This document shows, in pieces, positions 1 through 12,419 of a DNA stretch of 64,000 bases. A program made the translations under genes and the position numbers. Position 1 is the first letter of the stretch, and every line of letters begins with the position of its first letter. The notes beneath the pieces are model-generated. The model had not been told where the DNA came from, did not search any database, and was given only the letters and a program-made list of their open reading frames with translations. The stretch comes from Liolophura sinensis (lineage: Eukaryota; Mollusca; Polyplacophora; Chitonida; Chitonidae): assembly GCF_032854445.1 (NCBI RefSeq), contig NC_088307.1, positions 7,082,017 to 7,146,016 of the forward strand, given 5' to 3'.

Positions 1-659
1 TTTTTTTCATACATAAAACATAGGAACCATCCAGATAGGTATTCCCGTTTACCATTGTTCAGGAAACATATCGTTGTCAGCTGTGTTTTGTTTTGACACG
101 TGGTTTTTGTTTTGATCGGCTGCGTCTTGTATACATTGTATACATTGTTGCCAGTCAGTCAACCAGCCACTGCGTCAGCCACTGCGACAGCGAGCTGGGG
201 AGTACACCCTTATACATGTCACCTACATGGAGTGGAAACCCTATCGACACACCATCTACAGGTGATGGAAAACACATTTATCGCAAGTGCTTACATAACG
301 GTAAACAGCTCAGCTGTGAATAGTAATTTTCAGCAATGAAATGCAGCATGTCTTATTGCATATGATCCAGTAAAGAAGTTTTTTTATACTTTTTTTCATA
401 TACTGTTATACTATACGCTAGTCTACTACACGCTAGTCTATACACATGGGCCCCGCGGCGTGGAAAAAACCCACCTAACTTCCCCAGCGAATGCTAAACG
501 CATCAACTGATCGAACACTCATCGAAGGGGTGACACCTGCAACATCCACCAGCCCTTCGGGCTAGGAGGTGTGACGTCACCACCACATCACCACAAAAAA
601 CAGATCCTCAAAACCACAAAAAATGGATCCTCAAAACGGAACCAAACGTACATTCCCAA

Positions 660-1055
660 CTACTGGCGCTGTTATCACTGTGTTGACATTATGATCGTGA
701 TTGAACGGGCGCTGTTATCACTGTGCTAACATTGTGATCGTGATTGAACGGGCGTTGTTATCACTGTGCTGACGTTATGGTCGGGAGTGAACGGGCGCTG
801 TTATCTCTGTGCTAACATCGTGATCGTGATTGAACGGGCGCTGTTATAACTGTGCTGACATTGTGATCGTGATTGAACGGGCGCTCTTACCACTGTGCTG
901 ACATTGTGGTCGGGATTGAACGGGCGCTGTTATCACTGTGCTGACATTGTGATCGGGATTGAACGGACGCTGTTATCACTGTGCTGATATTGTGATCGGG
1001 ATTGAACAGACGCTTTCACCACTGTGCTAACATTGTGATCGGGATTGAACGTTCT
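660..1055. repeat. ~44-bp tandem repeat, ~9 copies
   Basis: Unit GCGCTGTTATCACTGTGCTG ACATTGTGATCGTGATTGAA CGG, with point variants. Confidence 0.9.
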
Positions 1056-3024
1056 AACACATACCACTGTTTGTCAATGAAAGTGAATTTGGATGAACCC
1101 ATTTGCTCGTGGGATGAGTTTTGGCACCATTTTAGACAACCGTCATAACCTGAACGCAGATAAAGTAAAAGATTGTTGCTACGTGGTGTGATTGTTTGTC
1201 GCAGCTCATATAAGTTTTACTGTCGGCCAGTTTTACGGTCGACAAAAAAGTTACGCTCGGAAGAGGAGATTTACAGTGGCAAAAATAGACTTATGGCTGG
1301 GAAAGAAAATTCAGATGGATTTCAACACGTATATTTACGCTGATATCATGGGATATAGTCCTGAGAAAATTAACTGTTTCATGGGTACCGGAAACCGGAG
1401 TTCCCATAATAAACCATCGGAATTTAACAAGTAACTAACAAAGTTAACACACAAATGGTCACACGCAGAGTGAGCGCAATATGTTATAAGCAAGTGATCT
1501 CCAAACAGTCTCAAAACAGTGCAAAAAGCCTTAGAAAATGTGTTGACCGCTTACTGTCAGGAAGTCCCACAGAACAACGGAAGTAATGCAATTGTGAAAA
1601 TTATTTACCTGTCCTAGGCTGGTGTTGAACCCGCACCCGGGAGGGAAGGGGATGCATCAGATTAGACGACAGCCGTGTTAACCGCCCTAGCAACGTTGTG
1701 ATTGATCGATTGTTGTTTAAGGTCATATTTACGCGTGTTTGACTTAAATAATGGTGGTCAGTTTTTTGGGCGAGAGGAATGTAGATTGCCTGGGATTAAA
1801 CCACTGACATCTGACTGCAAGGTACTGAAGAACGTTCGGACGTGTGTCGTTATACTAGTGAAATCAAGTAGTCCTCAATAAACATTTAACCACACGAACA
1901 GTGAAGGCGAAAAAAAAAAATCAAAGGCCAGGATTTAACTCACACCTTGTATGCCTCATGGTTATGAATCGGACACTTTACTCTCTACCTACATCTCCAC
2001 CCCAACAAAGTTTTAAGCTGAAGGTACTGCATAAACATTTTAAGCACATGGCGCTCTTCTGCAGAAAGAGCTGGTCAAAGCGCTCGGAAGAGGAGATTTA
2101 CTAGCTGGTCTTACCCTTGACCTGTGATGCAATAGAATTAGGAATCATTCGTATACAGGTTTTGTAATTGCTCGGTTTCTTTCGTTTTTATTTTTTGTTC
2201 CTTCAAAGGCATAAAGAGCTAGAGGTATAGAGATCAAACAACAGGGATCAAAGAACATAGATAAAGCATGCACTAAATAGAAACGGCATTTGTAGCACAG
2301 AAGTATATAAATAAGAATGTAAATGGTAAGTTTGTAAAGTGCGTTTTGGTCGTCGTATATAAAATGTATATAGCAAAGCCATATCACAGCCTGTCTAGCA
2401 AGAAAACTTGAAAAATGTCCATAACCAAACAACATGGTGCTGGACACGCCCACTGCCACACCCCAACGTCCATCACTATTATTACAGCCATATTGCACAC
2501 AGCCTAACCTGTTTTTTTCTCTCCCTTTCACAAAAGTAAAACGCAAAATTTTGCTCATGGTGATAGCTCTCAACCAAATGCTTTACAATTCTGCCACAAG
2601 ATTTGGAACCAATTCCACAAAAAGTGACATAGTATCACTGAGAACATCATGATTTGGTGTATAGATTATTACAAAATGTCGCGTCACAATTCAGTTATTC
2701 GTAATCCTCTTCCGTATAAAACCTCTGGACCGGTGACGTCATCAAACTTCAAATATGTCATCATGCACGTCACTCCAGAAATAGACCACAATCACAAAAG
2801 ACCGACAGTACATAGCTTTTTTACAACGAGATATCTTTCGTACGTTAAATACAAAACTTGTAACGTTTGCAAGCTTTCCGCTCCCAGCACGACATATTTA
2901 TCTCCCTGTATATTCAATCCGTCAATGAATGTATTAAAATGTTCGGCATGTATATTTTCAATGTTTTGAAAATCTTTTCTACAGGCTCGTTTGTTTCCAC
3001 AAAAATCAACATTTCCCGTCAAGC

Positions 3025-3190
3025 ATGGGTGACGCCCCAAGTGGTTCTTCAAAACGTTCCTGTGTATGCAAGGGCGAACTCCCAAGTAGTTCTTAAAACG
3101 TTCTTGTATTTGCAAGGGTGAAGTCCCAAGTGGTTCTTCAAAACGTTCCTGTATTTGCAAGGGTGAGGTCCCAAGTGGTTCTTAACCAAC
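3025..3190. repeat. ~50-bp tandem repeat, 3-4 copies
   Basis: CCCAAGTGGTTCTTCAAAAC GTTCCTGTATTTGCAAGGGT GA. Confidence 0.85.
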
Positions 3191-4687
3191 TGAATCTTAA
3201 CCCTTGAAAAGCAAGTCCAAGTAGTTCTTCAAAACTTCCTTTTATCCATCAATGTCCAGTTAATCCTGTGACAACCTTTGGAAGAGACTAGTATATAGTT
3301 TACATCCGAACCAGCGAATGTCAGCCAAAATCAAAACATTTACGTCACTAGAACTACCCCAAAAATGTTCATCTTGTGGCAGTGGTAGGCCTGTGACTTG
3401 GTCATTTGATGTCAACCAATCTAAGATCATTATGTAATCAAAGAAAATTTCTACAGGGTATGTGACGGTTATAACCCACACCTTCACCAAATAAATGGAA
3501 TTATCTCTCAGTGGCGTCAGAAACGCGTAAGCGACGTCACAAATGTCACATCACCGTAAACAACGTACACTAAGAGTGCAAAAAACCTGTTTCCAGGGCA
3601 ACATACAAATACAAACTCGAATTTTGATCACCCGTAGCAGCGTCACTGCATCCACAATGACATAAATACAAAAATATATATATATATATATATGTATACC
3701 TTAAAATAAAAACGCCAATGCCATGCCGGAATGACGTTACAATCATGTCACATTGGTCAAACACGCCTATCCAAAATGAGAAGGTCAACATGAAACAACA
3801 ATGCAACAGCGTCTTCGTTCCCAATAAGATAATATCTTTTTCACAAACTATGGTAAGCATACGACCTACTACCCAAATCATAGGAAACCAATTCCAAATG
3901 CCTTCTGTGTACAACCTGCACAACAACGACGTGAAGAATGGAACTGACACAAATATATTTTCAAATTGTATTAATAAATTAAGTGGGGGAAACATTTTGT
4001 ACAATACCATAAATAACTATTTATGGTCTTAACTATTTTTACGTTTTTTTTCCAAGACTTTTTTTCCCAAATAGATCTGAGAATCGTATAATGACTACTC
4101 TAAAACACATTTTAACGTTAACTATCAATTAATCATGTAAGGCATGCCTTTGTACAATTTACAGTATTGTCTTCTGTTATTAACCCAACGACTAGAAATA
4201 AAATTGATCGTGACCCCAAATTTTTTACCCCACTTGCGTATATGTATATATATATATACGTTCGTCCATAGGGGTCGAACATGCAGGAAAGTTGACTAAG
4301 AATAAATAAGTCACCTCTCAACATACACAAAAGCTAAATCTCCTCGCCTGGAAGTAAAAACATTGCTCATTTTGGGTACGGTCAACAACTGGTAACAGAT
4401 TCAATGGCAGTTGAATTTAGATTCATGAAATTTGTACTCAATAATACAACATGGCACCATCCATTGCTAAATTTTAACAGATGTCCTTACGTACCGGAAG
4501 ACAATATGAAAAAAAGGCCAACGAATGCGTTCACAACTCTGTGGCAAAACACAGGAATCTTTGTTCCTGTTTTCTTCATTCCGAAGAACGCCGAATGCTT
4601 ACGAATAATGCCGGTCTTTGTCGCAGACTACCATGGACATTCTCGAGAAATTCCGGATATCTTCGAAACTCTGATGTCCCATTCGTG

Positions 4688-5076
4688 TCACATATCCGAC
4701 TTCCCCGTGGCATCGCCGGTAGTGGGATGGCGATCTGTAGAAGGATCCGAGAACCTCACTGGGTAACTTACAGGTAACACGGCATTGGGATTCACATAAC
4801 TAATCAGGGGGTCCATTGAAAGAGAGGAGTTACCGGCCAGAGAGTAGTTATGATGGGAGAATCGTCCCATTGGATCGTCCACCTCCATGCTACTTCGGTA
4901 CCCGTCCTTATCGGGCATCATGAGGTTATTGGGTACGTTATGCTGAAAGTAGCCTCCAGGGGGCTGTAGGCCGAGATCGCCAGTCCGGTTAAACATGGGC
5001 AGCGAGTAGCAACTCGGTAGACGCGCTCTCTGATTGGATAGGTACTCTAGACTTCTCTGAGCCACTGGGTTAGGAA
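4688..5076 (-). CDS. SOHLH2-like terminal exon with stop codon
   Basis: Acceptor TTCTGTCACTCACAG. The exon continues exon 7 in phase and encodes PNPVAQRSLEYLSNQRARLP. It is a Ser/Asn/Pro-rich tail ending GDATGKSDM and TGA at 4690-4688. A donor-like CCT|GTAAGT sits inside it at 4772, so an alternative last exon further left is possible; none was recognised. Confidence 0.65.
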
Positions 5077-8000
5077 CTGTGAGTGACAGAAGAATGAGAA
5101 AGAGAGGGAAAGGAAGGGAGAAAGACTGGCTGCGGGTTAAACGGAACATCAACCAGATAGCTAATTTGAGTACACAGAAATACGCATGCACAGAACCGGC
5201 CATTCGTGGGACAAACCCAGACCTGTATGACTACGGCATACACTTACTACGGCTCGCTTCCATTCACCTCTGAAGGAAACATTGTAAAATTTTGGAAAAC
5301 AGTCGATTACTTATCTCTCCGGTCTGTCCACTTACTGTTTTACAATGCTTAGCATCCCAGGGAACCGGACTTTTAAAATCCCGAGCTGCCAATCCCCCCA
5401 TATTTCAGCAACCTGGACCATTAGGCCTATGTGATAAGAGTCGATCTTTGTGAAGTTCAATCGAGCGGAGAAGTTGAACTTGCTGAAATACGGATACTTA
5501 CCTTTGGGATGATCGACAGCTCGGGATTTTAAGTCAGGTGCCCTGAGCTTTGTTAAGGAGTAGCTGGACAGGCCGGGGAGGTAAGTAATCGACTGTTTTC
5601 CGAAATTTAACGATGGGAGAAATCCATGGCTATGCGAGCCCTCGTGAAGTATAGTCATAGAACAGAAGCTCTTAGTCATTTTGTTTGTCAGCGATTCCTC
5701 TGACGTTTGGTTTGGCCAACTTTCGTTCGGCCAAGGATGGCTTCATACCAACGTCAGAGCGCCCTCCATTTAAAAATCTGACGCAGTTACATGCCCTTGT
5801 CAAGTATGCCGACGCTTTCAGTACAGAGGGTTGCTCCGAGCATCACCCACATGAAGTAAGCGATCGACGTTGCCCTTGTGATAAATCGACAAACGAAAAG
5901 TTAAGGAACATATGTGTCTGCAAACGTCAGGCTGTGGAGATGTATTTAATGGGTAGTTTTTGTCCCAAACGCTGAGACAAAATGCCATAGCAGTGCATCA
6001 GGGTTTTAAATGAAGCGCGCTCTGACGTTAGTTTGGGGCCATCCTTGACCAAACAAAAGTTTGTCAAACCTAACATTAGAGACGTCTCGGGCAAAACTAC
6101 GACGTCTCATCAATTTCCCTCAGTTGGGACTTTATTCTAACTGCTGATATAAAAGCTTTAAGGGGCAACATTCACCACCTCCCGCCCTCCACGCGCCCCC
6201 TCCTAGCTCCCTCCCCTCCCCCCGTGCCTTGCACCATGGTTTAAGCAGAATTATTGGTAATAAAAAAATGCGGCCATGCTTATTGTAATATTTGTATACG
6301 TCAGCGGTACAGAATTACTCAAACTGCTGTGTTGTTATCACATTTAATAAAGCCTGCACCTCGCGAGCAAGCGATTGAAAAGCAAGCACATTGAAACACT
6401 CGGCCACGATCTTCTCCCACACAACTAACACGCCAAAGTCTTAATATTCGTCTTACAAGCCCAAGGCCATTAGAAGAAACTCACCGGACATATCATCGTG
6501 ATAAATTCTATACAACTCGCTCTGGGACGGCGGGGCAAAGGTATGAGGATTCCGTGACTGAATTTGTTGGGTCTTTGCGCGGGTTCTTCCCGTTAACAGG
6601 GCTTTTGGTGCCGACACACTGGTCTCGTAACTGGTGGTTTCTGAAACGTCAGAAGTGTGTAACTACCTGGCTGATGGAGTTCAATTACACAAATGGGAAG
6701 CAACATTAGGTTATGGGGCTTGACCAAGATAGGCACAGCGGCATCTTACGACAAGATAATAATAACGATGGAATTCAGAACAAGTGGTATTTACTTTACT
6801 TATTTATTTATTTAACCTGAGTTTTACGCCTACACTAATATGGTGGAAGGAAACCAGGCAGAAGACTAGGAAAACCCACGACCACCCGCAGGTTGCTGAT
6901 AGATCTCCCCACGCACCGCCGGAGTTGAACTTACAGCGACCACATTGGTGAGATGTTCCTGGGTAATTACGCTGTGCTAGCAAGCTAACCACTGGGCGAC
7001 ACCAACAAATGACTACGAAAGTATCTAAGGAAAGAAATGAATACTACGAAAGGAAAGAGATGAATACAACACAAAACGAACCCAGTTTGACGTAGCAAGT
7101 TTCCTGGGGTGAGGCCGCACTCTGATCCATTGTGAACGACATGGGACTGGCGACAGACTCCGACCCAGTCTCACTCCCAGGGGTAGCGGGAGGGGTGTAC
7201 ATGGGACTGGAAATAACCACAAAGACATGAATCAGATGCTAAAGAATTAGTGTACAGATTTGGTTCTTATAAAAAAGGAGTTCTGCCTAAACCATGGTGC
7301 TAGGGGGCGTGTACATTGCTTCTGTTGAAGCATTTACATGAACAGTTAGAATAAAACCCCTGGGGTAAACTTACGAGAAGCTCTACTTTACCGTTTACGT
7401 GACCATTTGCAAACTATCACACTGTCGTCGCTGTTCTGGTTTTACTGTCTACTCTGTAGTCTTTTATATCATGGTCTGTTTAAACAGTCCATTATCGAAA
7501 GGGATTTAGCATATTTGCTTCTGTGCAGCTATAATTCATTTCGAATTCTCAATGTACATGTCAAACCGGGCTTGCGGAAGATCGGGTAAAACCAAAAAAT
7601 CTTGTTTTTAGTTAATGTAATTAAAGACGTACAGCAGAGAGAGTAAAGCAGAGCAGCGACGAGAGTGATAACTGGCAAATGGTCACATGTAACCGGTGAA
7701 ATATGGCCTCTTGTAAATTTACTCTAGTCAAGGTTTTATTCTAACTGTTCGTGCAAATGCATAAATGGTAGCAATTTACACGTCCCCTGGCACCATGGCT
7801 TAAACAGAATTAGGTGAGAAAAAACAAGGTGATGTTAATTGCAACGTCACTGGTCTAGAATTACTCATAACGCAGTGTTGTCATCACATTTAGCATACAA
7901 TCAAATTAAAACAGGGCAAAGGTACCAGGTCTCGGGAATGCTTAGTCCACCAACAGATACTATTTTAATCGGTTATCACCTCAGCAATTGGGACCATCAG

Positions 8001-11000
8001 CTAAATCTGGACACTAATCCTTTTATATAAGAAACAGCAGTATAGAGAGCAAAACCACAGCAGCGATGACAGTGTGATAGTTGACAAATGGTCACAGATA
8101 ATTTTATCACAGAAAATATTTACTCTAAACGCAAATGCTTAAAGGGTAACAGTTTTACCCGTTCCCCCAACGTCATGACTTGAATTACATAACAGTGATA
8201 CTGAGGACATTTCATTAGACGAATTACATAGTTGGCATCAAATTCAACAATCAGCCATTAACCATAGTCAGGAACTTGTATGTCAAGCTGTTTCTGTACG
8301 TGGGAAGGTCTCCAGCAACCTGCGGATGGTCATGAGTTTCCCCCGGGCTCTATCCGGTTTCCTCCCATAATGCTGGGCGCCTTCGTACGCTGTATAAGTG
8401 AAATATTCTTGAGCACGGCGTAAAACACCAATGAAATAAATCAAATAAATCAAGGCGTTTCCCATTTCAATTTTTCATATATTTCCCACAATCTATCTTG
8501 CTATATGTACATACGAAACAAAAGGTCGTAATCCACCTTGTACTTGTCAGTGTGACGTTTAAGCTCAATAAGTCGTTTCAACACGACTTTGAAGGGACAG
8601 AGAATCGAATCTGACCGGCGGATGTGGCCAGTCTATGCCTTGCCTCAGATGGATTTTAGGCATGGTACATGTATTCAAGCGTGAAAACAAGGCTGCAAGA
8701 TTTAGCACAGAAAACCCTATCTCCGCTGTCAGCCAATCAACTTCGATTCTGTACCCCTTTAATGTATTTTATTTATTTATTTATTTCACTGATGTTTAAC
8801 GGCGTACATATACGATTTTGGTCAGATTCATAATTAGAGAGAACCAGTGTCCAGTCTGTGGAAAGTTATTTAATTTAATTTAATTATTGGATTGTTGCTT
8901 CGAGTCATTTTGACGAATTTGACTGTCCCGGTAGTTAGGGTTTTATTTTTAACTGTTCATTTAAATGCTTAAGCAGACTGTCGTAACTTACACAACCCCT
9001 GGCAACATGACTTTAGTCGAATTAGGCCAAATAAATGCAGTTATTCAAAATGCTATGTTGTCCTTTATTTAATAACAGTAAAATGATAACAAGAGAGCAT
9101 AGAAAATAAAACCAGTGCAGCGTCAGCAGTCAGGGATTTATTCTAATTGCTCATGTAATTAAATGGTAGCCATTTACATAGCCTCTAACACCAAGTACCA
9201 GCTCACTTTGGTACACGTGATGTGGAAGACCAATCGTCATACAAGAACGTCCTACTGCATCGATGCGAATGCCATCGTCAGCTGTCTACGCAAAGGCTCC
9301 ACGAGCAGTGAGGGGAGTGTGTGTGTGGTGGTGGGGGGGGGGGGGGGAGGGGGACCTCAGATTTCCTGTCCATGGCCAAGTTTGAATTCGCAACTCGTGT
9401 GCCGTACCGATTGATGACCAAGCACCTCTAAGCAAAAAACCAGGCCATCAGATCTTTAAAGGCAGATTCCTGAACCAAGGCATGGTGACAATGTGTTTTA
9501 ATTTTATCTATATGTCTGAATACGGTTATTTCACGGTCACTGCTTGCGGGGCACTGGTGGCGACCCTCGTGTGACCGTTTGCGGGGGGCATTGGTGGCGA
9601 CGCTTGTATGACCGTTTTTTTTTGGGGGGGGGGGGGGGGGGGGCATTGGTGGCGACGCTCGTGTGACCGTTTGCGGGGTTTCATTGGTGATGACGCTCGT
9701 GTGACCGTTTGAGGGGGTCATTGGTGGCGACGCTCGTGTGACCGTTTGAGGGGGTCATTGGTGGCGACGCTCGTGTGACCGTTTCTGCAGTCTAATATTC
9801 GTTCGGGGCCGATTCCACAAAGCTATTTCTGACTTGATTTAAAATTCAAAATCTCCTCACAACGCTTAGTGTTCGGTCCTCCGATCACATTTATCAGGCT
9901 GTCAAACTTTTAATTTATATGGCAAAATAAGCTCTAAAATCTTAATTCAAAATTTTAACCTCAGTCAGAAATGGCTTTGTGGAATCAGGCCAAAGGTCCA
10001 GTCTCACAAAGGGGCCTACATTTTTATTGTACATTTGTCGTACCCAGTAGGATATTTTGTACGTCACAATTACCGTATCATTGTCCTATACGTGCCATTA
10101 TCGTACATGTGCGCCATCTTTGTGGTCTACGTGTCTATCCACCAATATGACGCGCAAAACTAGGTCCCATGTGAAAGAGCTCGCCAGTAACAATTGACCA
10201 CAATCGTATAACTGTGAAACCCTTGTATATCGCCCCAAGTTACAAGTAAATAAAATACGTAGTTATTGCCTATTTATTTATGTATAGTTTTACTTTACCT
10301 ATGATAATAAAAAGCCAAAAAATCTTTCTCTACGTCGCCTTTAACACTAATCCAATCGAATGCCTTTTAGCAGGCCAGTCGCTGTACCATTCGATATACA
10401 GTGTTGCCTCACTAAAGCATGATACTGCACCCACCCGAATGAATGTCCATTATATAAATATTGTTTTCCTTCTCGCTTCAATCACTCACCTGTTTTCTAC
10501 AGACGACGGACCAAAGTTTGGGGAGGGGGACTCTGGAGGCTTGGTCAGGTCCCTCTTCCGTTTCCTCTGAGGTGTACTCTTGGGCTGATCTTTGCCCGGG
10601 GTCAGCTGACAGTCTTTTCCCAGTATTTCCGCCACCTGAAAAGGGCCGCTGTAAGCCTCCCACTCTTACATGGTCAGCTGGTATGTATTATTCTAGTCCG
10701 TTACTAAAACGTTTGTTTACGCCTATACTATTCGTTCTGATTTTATATTTAATTAAGGGCAATTGTATTATAGGACAGAGAAAAGTAGTGTAAATACTAA
10801 TCAAAGATAACTGATTTAGATCTACAAAAATTACTGCACAAATATATACAAGTACCTGACTCTAGTCCGTTAATCAAAACGCCTGTTTAGGACTAAGCTG
10901 ATTCAGGTTTTGAAAGTAATCAGTCGGCTCATGTCGAAAGACGGTCGATTCCTGGCTCTAAAACTGGTCATGAAAGGGTCGAAAAACTGGCAAGTTGACG

Positions 11001-12386
11001 GTAAACCCTAATCATTCATTCATTCACTCATCCTAGTCCGTCACTAACCGTATGGATATCTAAGATATCACAGAAAACTGCTCAGTTGGCATTTCGACCT
11101 TCGTCAGACGTTGGTCTCCTTGGATTATTTAGTAAAATTGATGATAACACAGCATTTTTGGTAATTCCACAGCAGTAACGTCTCATGAATTACCAGTAAC
11201 ATCGCAGCCCTTTCTTATTTTACCAAATTTTGCTTAAGCCATGGTTCTGGGTGGGGTGTGGTGTGGTGGGGTGATGTGGGTGCGTAGGTTGACATTACTT
11301 AAGCATTTACATGAAGTCAGAATGAATCCAAAACAACGGATTCACCGGTTATGTGTGACCACTTGTGAACTACCACTGTCGCCGTTGCTCTAGTTTTACT
11401 CTCTGTGTTTCATATCGTTATGCAGTTTTCATTACCTCACTTTCTACTTCAATACAAAATAATCAATATCTGGGGGCCTACCGTACTAAACTCTTAATGA
11501 CGAACATACGAACATATCATACGAAAAGATCAAATGCAAATATACCGGATGCTGTACATTTACGGGTTTACCATGGATTTGCGTATACTTATTTTAGCTG
11601 TAACTTTACATCATGCTGCTGAATATTTGATTGGGATTTGCACCCTTACAGCACTTTAGCTGCAGAAAAACATGAGACGATTTACTTTAACAACTCCTTG
11701 CCTATATGCAACTATGCAACTGGTTGGTAATTCAGAGTAAGAAGAAAACTGTTTACCTATACTGGAAATTCATTGTAGCTCAATCTGTTAGGAAATTGTA
11801 CAGGAAAAATAACAAATTTGTTATTTTTTTTTTGCAGTGTAAACCTGGTTAAGAGTGATGAAAACAATGAATGGAGTCACACCTTTCTCGACTTTTGACA
11901 GTAGAATATAATGTGGTAATGTATCAATTACTTCAGACTTAAATTCATCTGGAAGAGCAATGTTGACAATCCTCAGATAGTCAACACACTTCTCCAGAAC
12001 TGACGCCATGTCCGTTTTCCGACCCCGAATGTAAGGTAACAAAGCCCTCAGTTGATCACAACTGTCTTTAATACGCTCTCTGAAATCAAAAATACAAAAC
12101 TTTAAACAAGCATTCATACATTTGATGTCTCAAAAGCACCTAGTATGACAAGTGCTCTTGTTTCTGTATTCATGTCCCCTTCACCGCGTTGCAAATTCAG
12201 GAAAATAGCTAAGTTCACCATAGACAAAATGGAAAATGGACAAAACTTACCAAGCTCAAATGTTATCATCAACTTATTTCGATGTGCATAGTGTGCCATG
12301 TGCAAAGTTTCAACACAACAAAACCAAACATTTTGTTAGAAGTCAGAATTCTGTGGTCAAAATGGCCATAAAATTGTCGAAAATGA

Positions 12387-12419
<33 letters not shown>

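Larger units (their letters stand above)
1..4687. other. Left flank: no gene recognised
   Basis: Apart from the repeats at 660-1055 and 3025-3190 and TA-rich microsatellites near 3674-3692 and 4238-4258, nothing here could be tied to a protein family or RNA. It probably includes the 3' UTR of the SOHLH2-like gene; an AATAAA on the minus strand at about 2187 is a candidate polyadenylation signal but was not otherwise supported. Confidence 0.4.
6120..9195. repeat. Cluster of an unnamed interspersed repeat family
   Basis: Copies share TTTTATTCTAACTGTTCATG, a lead-in to CCCCTGGCACCATGGCTTAA ACAGAATTA, and the outer segment CAAATGGTCACATGTAACCG. Plus-oriented copies: 6120-6260, 7640-7850, 8040-8190, 8935-9035, 9100-9195. 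A minus copy is at 7262-7480. Others in the window: 11225-11410 (-), 15040-15220 (-), 16640-16750 (+), 23030-23060 (-, short) and 23985-24100 (-). No ORF and no clear terminal repeats were found. Confidence 0.6.

Noticed and set aside
4404-4777. Two plus-strand open frames over 4.4-4.8 kb
   Set aside because: Partly antisense to the SOHLH2-like terminal exon, with no recognisable domain.
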